Shown in pieces: positions 38,102 through 47,075 of a DNA stretch of 64,000 nucleotides (within the stretch, counting starts at the first letter, position 1; each line of letters opens with the position of its first letter). The translations under genes and the position numbers were made by a program. The notes beneath the pieces are model-generated. The model ran no database searches and was not told where the DNA came from. It worked only from the letters and a program-made list of their open reading frames with translations. The DNA comes from an uncultured Paracoccaceae bacterium. GTDB taxonomy: Bacteria; Pseudomonadota; Alphaproteobacteria; Rhodobacterales; Rhodobacteraceae. Location of the stretch: NCBI GenBank assembly GCA_947496605.1, contig CANMDF010000002.1, positions 62,001 through 126,000 on the forward strand, read 5' to 3'.

Positions 38102-38911
38102 TTATTTCTTCGAACCTAAGGACGGAATAGCGTAAGGGACTTGCCGCTGGTATGCGACAAAACGAGTCCCGTAGCGTTTGGTGAACCGTCGTTCCTTAAG
38201 CCGCGGGGCCAGCAAACAATAAGCTGTCAACGCAATAGCAAGGGCCAGCTGATCCGGTGTCCAGACCGGGACTGTCCACAATGTCAGTGCGAAGGCGACA
38301 TAGATCGGTTGCCTGATCAACCGGAACATTCCACCCGTTGGCATATCAGGAAAGACCGGTTTGATATTCTGAGCCAGTGACATCCAGCCCAACGCCCCTG
38401 ATTGCACCTCGGCCCCTGCATCATAGCTGGCTTTGATCAACAGCCCCCATGATGCCACGTAAAGCGTACACAGGATAACAAATGCTGTTCCTTCTGCCTG
38501 CCACCAGACAATTCCGCTGGGTGTCCAAAGTGCAAACAGCAGCAGTAGTTGGATCGACGCGACAATTGCGTAGGTCGTGGTGGATAGCGTCTGGCCATGT
38601 CTTGCGGGTGCCAGTTTGCCCAAAATCCGCGATCCGCGTGGCGTTAGCAAAACAGAGTGCATTAGCGGAAATTGCAGGATCAACAGCGCGTTCGCAATAT
38701 AGCTCCAAGGTGCAGTCAGCTGGCCGAGGCTTTCGCTCATCCCAAAGAACATCGCGGTGATCATCGCGACCACGGCTGCTGCAAAAATCAGGTGACATGT
38801 TATTCCGTACAAAAGTGCTGTCATGATCCGCTTGCGTCCCGGAGGCGGGCGCAATGTACCGATGGCAAGCCTAAAAAGGCGCATGAAGGGTGAATGCTCT
38901 TTGCGGTCCAT
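38102..38911 (-). CDS. ICMT-like membrane methyltransferase
   Basis: 269 residues with about six membrane helices. The C-terminal region has the isoprenylcysteine methyltransferase-type pattern: RLIRQPIYVAFAL in place of RHPxY, then LKERRFTKRYGTRFVAYQRQV. Families with this fold include NnrU and the methanethiol methyltransferase MddA, and size and layout are closest to MddA-like proteins. The substrate cannot be assigned. An internal ATG ten codons in (MRLFRLAIG) is an alternative start. Confidence 0.7.
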   Translation of the reverse strand: MDRKEHSPFMRLFRLAIGTLRPPPGRKRIMTALLYGITCHLIFAAAVVAMITAMFFGMSESLGQLTAPWSYIANALLILQFPLMHSVLLTPRGSRILGKLAPARHGQTLSTTTYAIVASIQLLLLFALWTPSGIVWWQAEGTAFVILCTLYVASWGLLIKASYDAGAEVQSGALGWMSLAQNIKPVFPDMPTGGMFRLIRQPIYVAFALTLWTVPVWTPDQLALAIALTAYCLLAPRLKERRFTKRYGTRFVAYQRQVPYAIPSLGSKK

Positions 38912-39004
38912 GCGTGCCAGATAGGGCGCGGTGCGGCAAAGGCGATTGCATTATTCGATTGGTCGCAGGTTGTCTTGTGCGACGCCACCGCTACTTCGTT
39001 CCAT

Positions 39005-39220
39005 ATGCCAAAGACACCAGACCTTACCCCCGCCCACGTCAGTGACATCATCCAGATGGCGCTGTCTGATCACGTGAGTTTTCAGGACATCCGCCGCGAA
39101 TATGGTGTGCCTGAGAAAGATGTGAAGGCTCTGATGCGTGACAATCTGAAGCCTGGCAGTTACCGCGCGTGGCGCAAGCGAGTGCGTGATTTTGGTGACC
39201 GGCGGGAAACGTACAAGTGA
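39005..39220 (+). CDS. TIGR03643/DUF2805 family small protein
   Basis: 71 residues, basic C-terminal half. The sequence (MPKTPDLTPAHVSDIIQMAL, then IRREYGVPEKDVKALMR and YRAWRKRV) matches the conserved small protein family named TIGR03643. A helix-turn-helix-like arrangement suggests nucleic-acid binding, but no function is established. The stop overlaps the GTG start of the ABC1 kinase gene by 4 bp, so the two are coupled. Confidence 0.8.
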   Translation: MPKTPDLTPAHVSDIIQMALSDHVSFQDIRREYGVPEKDVKALMRDNLKPGSYRAWRKRVRDFGDRRETYK

Positions 39221-40542
39221 GCCAAGATCGCAATTTGCCACGCGCGATGGCCGTCCCATCAGGACGCATGTCGCGGTTCACGCGCTTGGGCGTCATGACT
39301 GCTGGTGTTGCAGGCAACATGGCCGTGAACGGTCTTGGTCAACTGGCTAAGGGTCAGCGCCCTGCAATGCGCGATTTACTGATGACCACGCAGAACATTA
39401 CGCGCGTCACCGAAAAGCTGGCACAGATGCGCGGTGCCGCGATGAAGATCGGCCAGCTGATGTCGATGGATACGGGTGAATTCCTCCCGCCGGAATTAGC
39501 GCAGATCATGGCGCGGCTGCGCGATGATGCACATATTATGCCCCCTGCGCAGTTGAAAAAGGTGCTGAATGCCAATTGGCCGACCGGTTGGCTGGGACAG
39601 TTTGCTAAGTTTGATGTCCACCCCATTGCGGCGGCATCCATTGGGCAAGTGCATCGTGCCCAGCTGAAAGATGGTACTGATTTGGCGATCAAGGTCCAGT
39701 ATCCCGGGGTGGCCCAAAGCATTGATAGCGATGTCGCCAATGTGGGTGCGCTGCTACGGATGTCTGGATTGCTACCCAAAGGGTTTGAAATGGCCCCTTA
39801 TTTGGAAGAGGCGCGCAAACAGCTGCACCTTGAAACTGACTATGCCTATGAAGGCCAGAACCTTGCACGATTTGGCCAGCTTTTGGCGAATGCACCTGCC
39901 TTTACGGTGCCGTCTTACTATCTAGAGTGGAGCACGGGTAAGGTGCTTGCCATGTCGTTTGTTCCGGGCGATCCGATTGAAGCTGCCTTTGATCAGCCCA
40001 AGCCGGAACGAGACCGGATTGCAGATGCAATGATCGGGCTGACCTTGCGAGAGTTGTTTGAAGATGGGTTGATGCAAACCGACCCCAACTTTGCCAACTA
40101 TCGCTATGATTCGAACACAGGTCAGATTGTTTTGCTCGATTTTGGTGCGACCCGTGCTTTGGACCCTGAGGTAGTTGATCAGTACCGCCGTCTGTTGTCG
40201 GCAGGTCTGGCAGATGATCAGCCTTTGATGGATGAGATCGCGCAAGAGATTGGGTTTGTCACGCATGACACGGCACCACAGCACCGAACGGCGATCACGG
40301 GTATGATGGCAATGGCATTTGCGGCTTTGCGGCGGGATGGCTTGTTTGATTTTACCGACAAAGCTTTGCCGCGTGCGATGCAGGATGCTGGCATAGCGTT
40401 GGCCGAAGACGGGTTTATCCCGCCCCCGCTCCCGATTGATGTGCTACTCTTGCAGCGTAAATTCGGGGGTATGTTTCTGCTGGCCAGCCAATTGGATGCG
40501 CAGGTTGACTTGCGCGGTTATCTGAAGCGTTACGTCGGTTAA
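39217..40542 (+). CDS. ABC1/AarF-family atypical kinase
   Basis: 441 residues. The family's KxGQ motif is MKIGQLMSMD (about residue 70), followed by ASIGQVHRAQLKDG, an ATP-site Lys in LAIKVQYPG and DFGATRALDP near the C-terminal third. It is a second ABC1 kinase besides UbiB at 52357. It lacks the C-terminal membrane helices of UbiB and may act on lipid or quinone metabolism in another way. It uses a GTG start. The 3' end overlaps the converging OmpA-domain gene by 4 bp. Confidence 0.88.
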   Translation: MSQDRNLPRAMAVPSGRMSRFTRLGVMTAGVAGNMAVNGLGQLAKGQRPAMRDLLMTTQNITRVTEKLAQMRGAAMKIGQLMSMDTGEFLPPELAQIMARLRDDAHIMPPAQLKKVLNANWPTGWLGQFAKFDVHPIAAASIGQVHRAQLKDGTDLAIKVQYPGVAQSIDSDVANVGALLRMSGLLPKGFEMAPYLEEARKQLHLETDYAYEGQNLARFGQLLANAPAFTVPSYYLEWSTGKVLAMSFVPGDPIEAAFDQPKPERDRIADAMIGLTLRELFEDGLMQTDPNFANYRYDSNTGQIVLLDFGATRALDPEVVDQYRRLLSAGLADDQPLMDEIAQEIGFVTHDTAPQHRTAITGMMAMAFAALRRDGLFDFTDKALPRAMQDAGIALAEDGFIPPPLPIDVLLLQRKFGGMFLLASQLDAQVDLRGYLKRYVG

Positions 40543-42245
40543 CGCTCTGTCAGCTTCAACTCGATCCGGCGATTCTGGGCGCGTGCTTCGGGCGTATCCA
40601 ATGGGTTGATCGGTTGGAACTCGCCAAAGCCGTTGGCGGCCAACCGGCTGGGATCGATCCCAAGATCGTTGGACATGAACCGTACCACGGACAGCGCACG
40701 CGCTTGGCTGAGTTCCCAGTTGTCCTCAAACCGGCTGTTTGTGCCCACCGGTATATTGTCGGTGTGACCGTCGACGCGGATCACCCAATCAATGCCCGCA
40801 GGGATATCGGCGGCGATACTGCGCAGGATATCAGCGATATTGGCGATCTCAATTTCGCCCGCTTCAGCCAGATCGGCGCTGCCGGGTTCAAACAGAACTT
40901 CAGAGTTGAAGATGAAGCGGTCGCCCTCAATGCGGATGCGGTCTTGGCCTTCTAGGATTTCACGCAACTCGCCAAAGAAGCTGGATTTAAAGCGGGCCAG
41001 GTTTTCAGCCTCGGCCGCCAATGTCTCGGCCTCTGCAACAAGCCGGGCCGCCTCCTCTTCTAATCGGGCTGTTTCAGCCTCTAGTCTGATCCGCTCAGCC
41101 TCTTCCAAAGCGCGGCGTTGGCGTTCTTCGGATACCACGCGAGCAAGGGCAGTGTTGAGCTGGGCGCCCAGTGTCTCAATTTGCACCTGTGCTTCGCGGT
41201 CGGCTTCTTCTGCGAGGTTCAGCAAGGATTGTAGGTTTCCAACTTGGGTACGCAATTGGGTGATCTGTTCGTTCAGCAATGCGACCTGTCGCTGGCTTTC
41301 GGCTGAGAGCGCTTCTTCGGCGGCCAGCTCTTCGTTGGCGATGGCAAGCAAAGCGGCTTGGCGTTCGGCCTCGGTCGATTGTTCGCCTAGATTGCCCTGC
41401 ATCTGCGCAAGTTCATTCGCCAGATCGGCGTTTTGTTCCTCAAGCGATCCGCGCAGAGTGTCTAGTTCGGCTTGCGCTGCGCGGGCGGCAGCCAATAGCG
41501 TAAGCGTGTCCTCGGCCTCTTGCCGTTGCTGTTCAAGGTTCAGCGTCATTGCCGTCAGTTCAGTATCCGCATTTGCCAGCCGTTCGCGCAAGGCTTCTGC
41601 CGCAGCGGCGCTGGTGATTTGATCGGCTTCTAATGCTGTGATGCGCGTTGTGTTCGCGTCATTCTCAGTCTCAAGATCGGCAACCAATGCTTCAAGCGCT
41701 TCACGGCGGGCGGCGGCCAGACGCGCGGCTTCTGTGCCCTCGTCGATTTCATTGCGGGCGGCGGCCAAGGCCAGATTGAGTGCTTCTTGTTGGGTCAAAA
41801 GGCGGGTTTGCTCGGCTTCCAGTCCGGCAATATTCGCCTGTGCTTCACTGCGTTCGCTGAGCAGTCCGGCGACCTGTGCTTCGAATTCTGTGATCTGGCT
41901 TTGGGCTTGGGCCAGCGCTTGGTCTTGGGTTTCGCGTTCGGCGATCAACGCAGCGATCCGGCCTGCTTGGCGAGCGGCCTCTGCGTTTGCATTGTCGAGG
42001 TCGGCGGTTAGTGCGGCGTTGGTGTCGCGCTCTAACCCAAGCGTCGCGGTCAAAGCTGCCACTTCGCGGCCAAGTGTATCAAGTTCGGTTTCTTGTCCGG
42101 TGATCTGCTGGCGCAACACAAATTGAATGACCATAAAGATCGTCAGAACGAACATCAGGACCAACAAGAGACCTGTCATCGCATCGACAAAGCCCGGCCA
42201 AATGGCGTTTTGAAAACGGTTCGATGATCTGCGGCTTAGCGCCAT
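40539..42245 (-). CDS. OmpA/MotB-type peptidoglycan-binding protein with long coiled coil
   Basis: 568 residues. One N-terminal membrane helix carries an Asp at its start (WPGFVDAMTGLLLVL, Asp21), as in MotB/TolR-type stators. About 350 residues of Ala/Glu/Gln-rich heptad coiled coil (about 50-405) follow, then an OmpA-like peptidoglycan-binding domain (RVDGHTDNIPVG, ARALSVVRFM, GFGEFQPI). It is encoded 3 bp after the MotA/TolQ/ExbB-like partner. Together they look like an ion-driven motor unit that spans the periplasm. Its task is unknown. Confidence 0.85.
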   Translation of the reverse strand: MALSRRSSNRFQNAIWPGFVDAMTGLLLVLMFVLTIFMVIQFVLRQQITGQETELDTLGREVAALTATLGLERDTNAALTADLDNANAEAARQAGRIAALIAERETQDQALAQAQSQITEFEAQVAGLLSERSEAQANIAGLEAEQTRLLTQQEALNLALAAARNEIDEGTEAARLAAARREALEALVADLETENDANTTRITALEADQITSAAAAEALRERLANADTELTAMTLNLEQQRQEAEDTLTLLAAARAAQAELDTLRGSLEEQNADLANELAQMQGNLGEQSTEAERQAALLAIANEELAAEEALSAESQRQVALLNEQITQLRTQVGNLQSLLNLAEEADREAQVQIETLGAQLNTALARVVSEERQRRALEEAERIRLEAETARLEEEAARLVAEAETLAAEAENLARFKSSFFGELREILEGQDRIRIEGDRFIFNSEVLFEPGSADLAEAGEIEIANIADILRSIAADIPAGIDWVIRVDGHTDNIPVGTNSRFEDNWELSQARALSVVRFMSNDLGIDPSRLAANGFGEFQPINPLDTPEARAQNRRIELKLTER

Positions 42246-42248
42246 GGA

Positions 42249-43400
42249 TCAGCCTCTGCCTTTGATCGCGTTTGTCAGATTCGCAATTTCGCCACGTAGA
42301 TCACCGATGCTTTCTTGGCGACCTGCGGTCATCTCTTCAAGAATGCGTAACAGTTGCACATCGATAGACCGAAGGCGCATACGGCTTTCTGCATCGATGC
42401 CGTCCATGCCATTATCATCCATCTTCTGGATCAACGCTTCTTGCCCAAGGGCGACCCGTTCCAGCAGCTCAGTGTTGGAATTCGTAGCAGAGGTTTGTGC
42501 CATTTTTTCAATGGCGGTGGCGAGGGACGCAAAGCGACGGTCGTTATCTTCCCGGTCGGCATCCGTTTGGCCCATCTGCATCTGGATGGTGTCCATCAGC
42601 TCGCCCAATTGTTCGACAAATGGCCCCATCGCGCTGAGGTCCGCACCGCCCGTGCCTTCTTCACCGTCAATGCCAACGCGTGTGATGGTGGATAACCATT
42701 CTTCTAGTTCGCGGTAGAACCGGTTTTGGCCGTGACCTGCAAATAATTCTAACAGGCCCACGATCAGCGATCCGGCAAGACCCATAAGCGAGCTTGAGAA
42801 AGCGGTGCCCATGCCGCCAAGCTGGGCCTCTAGCCCGGATTGCAGCCGTGCAAAGATGTCTGCGCCGCTTTCGCCTTCGCCCGGATTCAGGGAACGGATG
42901 GTTTCAACCAAGGCAGGCACAGTTGTAGCCAAGCCATAGAATGTACCCAAAAGGCCAAGGAAAATAAGGACGTTACCGATATAACGCGTGATTTCGCGAT
43001 CTTCGTCGATCCGCTGGGCGACGGAATCAAGAATTGACCGGCCCGAGGAAGAGGACACCTGCGTCCGTGCCCCGCGTGATCGCAACTGTGTGGCAAGTGG
43101 TGCAAGCAGTGATGGCACGGCACTGTATGAATGCCCGCCGGAGTCCTTGGCGAACCCTTCGATCCAACGGACCGACTTCATCATCACGAAGACTTGGTTA
43201 AAGCAAGACAGAACGCCCAGCACAAAGACACCAAGGATAACCCCGTTAAGGTAGACGTTTGATTGGTAGATCGCGGTGATCTGTTCCAGCCCCAGATAGA
43301 AGCCGGCCCCGACCAGCCCGATCACGATCAACATGAACAGAAGTTGGCGAATGGGTTGTGAAAACTGCGGCGGTGCCTTGGGTTCCCGTTTATCCGACAA
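42249..43400 (-). CDS. MotA/TolQ/ExbB-type proton channel protein
   Basis: 383 residues. Two N-terminal helices (about 18-65), a cytoplasmic stretch, then a pair of helices with GNVLIFLGLLGTFYGLATTVP and FSSSLMGLAGSLIVGLLEL, the core of the MotA/TolQ/ExbB channel domain. The C-terminal 130 residues are acidic and helical. It is paired with the OmpA/coiled-coil protein downstream. It is not a flagellar MotA: the pair is far from the flagellar genes and the build differs. Confidence 0.85.
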   Translation of the reverse strand: MSDKREPKAPPQFSQPIRQLLFMLIVIGLVGAGFYLGLEQITAIYQSNVYLNGVILGVFVLGVLSCFNQVFVMMKSVRWIEGFAKDSGGHSYSAVPSLLAPLATQLRSRGARTQVSSSSGRSILDSVAQRIDEDREITRYIGNVLIFLGLLGTFYGLATTVPALVETIRSLNPGEGESGADIFARLQSGLEAQLGGMGTAFSSSLMGLAGSLIVGLLELFAGHGQNRFYRELEEWLSTITRVGIDGEEGTGGADLSAMGPFVEQLGELMDTIQMQMGQTDADREDNDRRFASLATAIEKMAQTSATNSNTELLERVALGQEALIQKMDDNGMDGIDAESRMRLRSIDVQLLRILEEMTAGRQESIGDLRGEIANLTNAIKGRG

Positions 43401-43489
43401 AGGAGGGAGTCCTCATATTGTGTGATTGCTTTGCTCGCATAACAGCATATGGCCGATTGCCTGCAAACCCAAACAAAATCGGGGGTTGT

Positions 43490-44020
43490 TTATGTTGCCG
43501 TCAAAGCACGCACGCGGGTGACCAGCCAATCCATATCGGTGTCTTTGATGCCGAGCTCGGTCAGATGCGTTGCCGTATTAAGAAGGTACTCGGTATTTGG
43601 TCCGCGCCCACCAACCGCCTGCGCAATGATCTGTGCCTGCTTTTCGAGGTCAAATTGGCAGTATTGGACATGATCACGGTTAATGATGTAGGCCAGCGCC
43701 GGGATCGTCTCGCCTTCTTCGCTGATCAGATCGACCGTGGCTTCGTAGTAGGCCGATGAGATCAGTTCGCGTTCGCGCAGTGCCGCCAAGACGGCCTCTT
43801 CTTCCTCTTCAGCAATCTGAAACGCCACACCAGTGCATTGCCCACCCGCTTGTGTATCGAGGGCCAGCACAAGGCCCGGGTCTTCTTCTGATCCCCGATG
43901 ATGGATGGACAGCATGCAAAAGCTGCGGTGATAGTCCTTAAGGCAAGCTTTGACTTGTCTGACGGGCGTAAAGCCGGGGTTCCACAAAAGTGACCCATAT
44001 CCAAATACCCAAAGCGCCAT
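43490..44020 (-). CDS. Gamma-glutamylcyclotransferase, ChaC type
   Basis: About 176 residues, starting MALWVFGYGSLLWNPGF. The YGSL motif binds the gamma-glutamyl group and the catalytic Glu is in the region LRERELISSAYYE. ChaC enzymes break glutathione into 5-oxoproline and Cys-Gly. The gene is 60 bp downstream of idi on the same strand and could be the last gene of the bchG operon. A second ATG pair (44026/44020) leaves the start uncertain by two residues. Confidence 0.88.
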   Translation of the reverse strand: MALWVFGYGSLLWNPGFTPVRQVKACLKDYHRSFCMLSIHHRGSEEDPGLVLALDTQAGGQCTGVAFQIAEEEEEAVLAALRERELISSAYYEATVDLISEEGETIPALAYIINRDHVQYCQFDLEKQAQIIAQAVGGRGPNTEYLLNTATHLTELGIKDTDMDWLVTRVRALTAT

Positions 44021-44080
44021 GTTCAAACCCCTGTCTTAGAGGGATTCATAAACACTGAATTGCGCCAAACGAAAAGGGGT

Positions 44081-44614
44081 TTAGCCAACCCGCTGCATAT
44101 CACCGAAGATCGCATTCGTGTGTTCTTGCAGATAAATCCGAAGCCAAGGCGTGTATTGCGCCGGATGGCGGGCCACGTCGGCCGAGAGATCATAGAAATC
44201 AACCCAACGTGTGTTCATCACCTCATCAGGGTTTGGAACAATCTTAAGGTCATTCGGCGCTTCGGCTACATAGACCTGCACGACCTCATGTTCGATCAAC
44301 CCGCCACCGACATCAGCGCGGTATTCAATTTCGTCGCGGTGCGAAGGGTACAGCCCCTTGATCCCAAGTTCTTCGTCCAAGCGCCGCACGGCGCAATCGG
44401 TAGGGTCTTCGTCCCATTCGGGATGCGTGCAGCAGGTGTTCGCCCAAAGCCCGGGGGTGTGGTATTTGCCCATCGCCCGTTGCTGGATCAGCACACGCCC
44501 GCGGTTCATCACGAAGATGCTGACCGCTTTGTGTTTTAGCCCGCGCAGATGCGCGTCTAGCTTTTCAACAGGGGTCAGTGTGCCGTTTTCCCAGGCCGGG
44601 ATCATAATGGTCAT
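44081..44614 (-). CDS. idi: Isopentenyl-diphosphate delta-isomerase, type I
   Basis: 177-residue Nudix-fold enzyme interconverting IPP and DMAPP. Catalytic Cys in ANTCCTHPEW and Glu in the YRADVGGGLIEHE segment are visible, and RRLDEELGI is the Nudix-like helix. It overlaps the bchP stop by 4 bp and closes the bchG-pucC-bchP-idi set, so isoprenoid supply is made with the bacteriochlorophyll tail enzymes. Confidence 0.93.
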   Translation of the reverse strand: MTIMIPAWENGTLTPVEKLDAHLRGLKHKAVSIFVMNRGRVLIQQRAMGKYHTPGLWANTCCTHPEWDEDPTDCAVRRLDEELGIKGLYPSHRDEIEYRADVGGGLIEHEVVQVYVAEAPNDLKIVPNPDEVMNTRWVDFYDLSADVARHPAQYTPWLRIYLQEHTNAIFGDMQRVG

Positions 44615-45792
44615 GTGCGCAACGGTGAGATCAGACGTGTGAGGTGGGCAAGGTTCTTAATGCCGATTTTCAGGTGTGCCATCGGCCGGGCCGCGACGAG
44701 TTTCTTGTTCATATACGCCTCAAACGTCAGCTTTTGCACGTCGACATCATGACACAGGGACACAAAACGCTCGCGCCGTTCATCGCTGCGATAGTAGGCG
44801 TTTTGCATGGCACCCAGCACCCGGAAGACTTGCTTATGCTCGCGCATGAATAGTTTGCGGGCCAGTTGCAGGTCTTTGACGCGGCCTGTTGATAGGTAAG
44901 CGGCGGCGGCTGTTGCGGCGACCCGTCCACCGACCATCGCGTAATAGATGCCTTCGCCGGATGAGGGTGCAACGACACCTGCTGCATCACCAGCCAAGAC
45001 GACATCATCGCCATTGTCCCAACGGTCCAGCGGTTTCAGCGGGATCGGTGCACCTTCTTTGCGGATTGTTTTGCAGTCGGTCAGCCCGGAGGCCGCGCGT
45101 AGGTCGGCGGTCGCTTGTTTTACATCGACTGATTTGATCATCGATCCCATCCCGACGCTGGCCTGTCCGCCGTGCGGAAAGACCCAGCCGTAGAAATCGG
45201 GTGAGATCTTGCCATCATAGACCACATCACAGCGTGCGGGGTCATAGGTGGCTGTGGGTTCGGGCGCTTCGATGATTTCGTGGTAGGCGATCACATAAGG
45301 GATTTTGTCCCCGTCTTTGATTTCAGCCCGCGCCACGTTGGATCGTGCGCCATCAGCACCGATCACCAGTTTGGTGTCCAGCGACATTTCATTGCCGCTG
45401 ATCTTGTCGCGGTAGATCACGTGGGTGCCGTCTGCGTCCCGCGCGATCTTGGTGAATGTCCCAGTGTAACGATGCGCGCCTGCGTCTTTCGCCCGTTTGC
45501 GCAGAAATTCATCGAAATGTTCGCGGTCCACCATACCGACAAAGCCGTTCTCGATCGGGATATCCACCTGCCGTCCTGTGGGTGAGATCATGCGCGCCGT
45601 GTTCACCTTGGCGACGATCTGTTCGTCGGGGATGAAGAAGTCTTCTATCAGGCGCGGTGGTACGGCCCCGCCGCAGGGTTTGATCCGCCCGTCGCGGTCG
45701 ATGAAAGCAACCTTATGGCCAGAGCGCGCAAGGTCTTCTGCGGCGGTGGCCCCGGATGGGCCTGCGCCCACAACAACGACATCATATTGCAT
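44611..45792 (-). CDS. bchP: Geranylgeranyl diphosphate/bacteriochlorophyll reductase BchP
   Basis: 393-residue FAD-dependent reductase that turns the geranylgeranyl tail into phytyl. The FAD site VVVGAGPSGATAAEDLARSG is at the N terminus, and conserved PCGGAVPPRLIEDF and LAGDAAGVVAPSSGEGIYYAM segments follow. It starts 1 bp after the pucC-like stop and overlaps idi by 4 bp. Confidence 0.94.
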   Translation of the reverse strand: MQYDVVVVGAGPSGATAAEDLARSGHKVAFIDRDGRIKPCGGAVPPRLIEDFFIPDEQIVAKVNTARMISPTGRQVDIPIENGFVGMVDREHFDEFLRKRAKDAGAHRYTGTFTKIARDADGTHVIYRDKISGNEMSLDTKLVIGADGARSNVARAEIKDGDKIPYVIAYHEIIEAPEPTATYDPARCDVVYDGKISPDFYGWVFPHGGQASVGMGSMIKSVDVKQATADLRAASGLTDCKTIRKEGAPIPLKPLDRWDNGDDVVLAGDAAGVVAPSSGEGIYYAMVGGRVAATAAAAYLSTGRVKDLQLARKLFMREHKQVFRVLGAMQNAYYRSDERRERFVSLCHDVDVQKLTFEAYMNKKLVAARPMAHLKIGIKNLAHLTRLISPLRT

Positions 45793-45793
45793 C

Positions 45794-47074
45794 TTATTCT
45801 CCCGGAACGAGGGTGGCGGACGGCATTTTGCGGTCCATGATTTTGGCGGCCATGGCTGTGGCTGCGATAAAGAGGGCGGCTTCGGCGATGAAGACCGACC
45901 CGAAGGCTTGGGTGTCTGTCAGGCTGACGCGTAAGACATCAACCATGCCGGCACCGACCAACCCACCAAAGCCCGCGGCAATGGCTTGGGCAGCGCCCCA
46001 AAGACCCATGCGGGTCCCTTCGCGGCGCTCGGCCCCTTCGGCAGCCAGTGCCATCATGGAGCCGATGGCGGCGACAGCGAACATGCCGTTGAAGAACCCC
46101 AGCAGGACGACAGCGGGCACAAGCGGTGCGCCCGGGCCCATTGGCCCAAGGAATGTGATCAGGATCAGTGCGCAGGCGGAACCCACGCAGCCTGCCATCA
46201 CCCAATTGCGCAGCAGTCCAATTTTGAGCCCAGTTGCGACGATGCCCACGGTCAGCATCCCGATAAAGACGCCCCCATTTTGGGCGCCGGATAGCGAGGT
46301 CGATTGTCCCGGTGTGAAGTCAAAGACGAGGCCGGCGTAAGGCTCAAGGATCAGTTCTTGCATGAAGTATGCCGTCATCGACAGGAAGACGAAAATCGTG
46401 AAATTGCGTGCTTTGCGTTCGGACCACACCTCGCGCAATCCATCCATGAAGGGGGTCGGGTCAGGTTCGCGCACGGCGATCAGGTTCCGCTCGATCCGCC
46501 AAACGGCGAGACAGGTCACCAGCGTTGCGATTGAAACGACGATGCCGACAATCTTAAGCAAAAGCGCAGGTGTATAGGGATCAATGAATTGCCCTACGAT
46601 CCCAGCGGTCATCGCGATACCAAAGATCATCATCAGCCATGTGATTGTTGCCGCCGCCGCGCGGCGGTGCGGAGCAGTTGTTGTCGCCAGCAAGGCCAAC
46701 AGCGATGTGCCTGATGCGCCAACCCCAAGACCGATCAACGCATATGCGAAGATCGAAACGCTTAGACCAAACGCAAAGGATTGCTCAAATGCGAGCACGC
46801 CGTAGGCCGCAGTAAAGGCGCCGAGGGCGAGGGCGATCATCCCACCAACAATCCAACGTGTTCTGTGTCCGCCAGTGTCTGAATAGAACCCCCAATGGGG
46901 CCGTGTCAGTTGGATGCCGTAGTGCAGGCCCACCAGTAGGCCGGGCAGGATTGCGGGCAGTGACAACTCAACCACCATCAGCCGGTTCAGTGTTGATGTC
47001 GTCAGTACAACAATCGCGCCCAGTGCCATTTGCACAAAGCCAAGTCGGAAGATCTGGAACCATGAAAGTGTCAT
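45794..47074 (-). CDS. BCH/PucC-family MFS protein
   Basis: 426 residues, 12 membrane helices. Belongs to the LhaA/PucC/Bch2 group of major-facilitator-like proteins that help assemble light-harvesting complexes (segments LHYGIQLTRPHWGFYSDTGG and FDFTPGQSTSLSGAQNGGVF are typical). Its place between bchG and bchP is the usual one for the ORF427/428 type. It starts 1 bp after bchG. Confidence 0.9.
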   Translation of the reverse strand: MTLSWFQIFRLGFVQMALGAIVVLTTSTLNRLMVVELSLPAILPGLLVGLHYGIQLTRPHWGFYSDTGGHRTRWIVGGMIALALGAFTAAYGVLAFEQSFAFGLSVSIFAYALIGLGVGASGTSLLALLATTTAPHRRAAAATITWLMMIFGIAMTAGIVGQFIDPYTPALLLKIVGIVVSIATLVTCLAVWRIERNLIAVREPDPTPFMDGLREVWSERKARNFTIFVFLSMTAYFMQELILEPYAGLVFDFTPGQSTSLSGAQNGGVFIGMLTVGIVATGLKIGLLRNWVMAGCVGSACALILITFLGPMGPGAPLVPAVVLLGFFNGMFAVAAIGSMMALAAEGAERREGTRMGLWGAAQAIAAGFGGLVGAGMVDVLRVSLTDTQAFGSVFIAEAALFIAATAMAAKIMDRKMPSATLVPGE

Positions 47075-47075
47075 C

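Noticed and set aside
40539..43400. Zorya defence system (ZorA/ZorB)
   Set aside because: No ZorC/ZorD or ZorE genes are next to the pair. The flanking genes are an ABC1 kinase and ChaC, and the long coil is in the OmpA partner rather than the channel.
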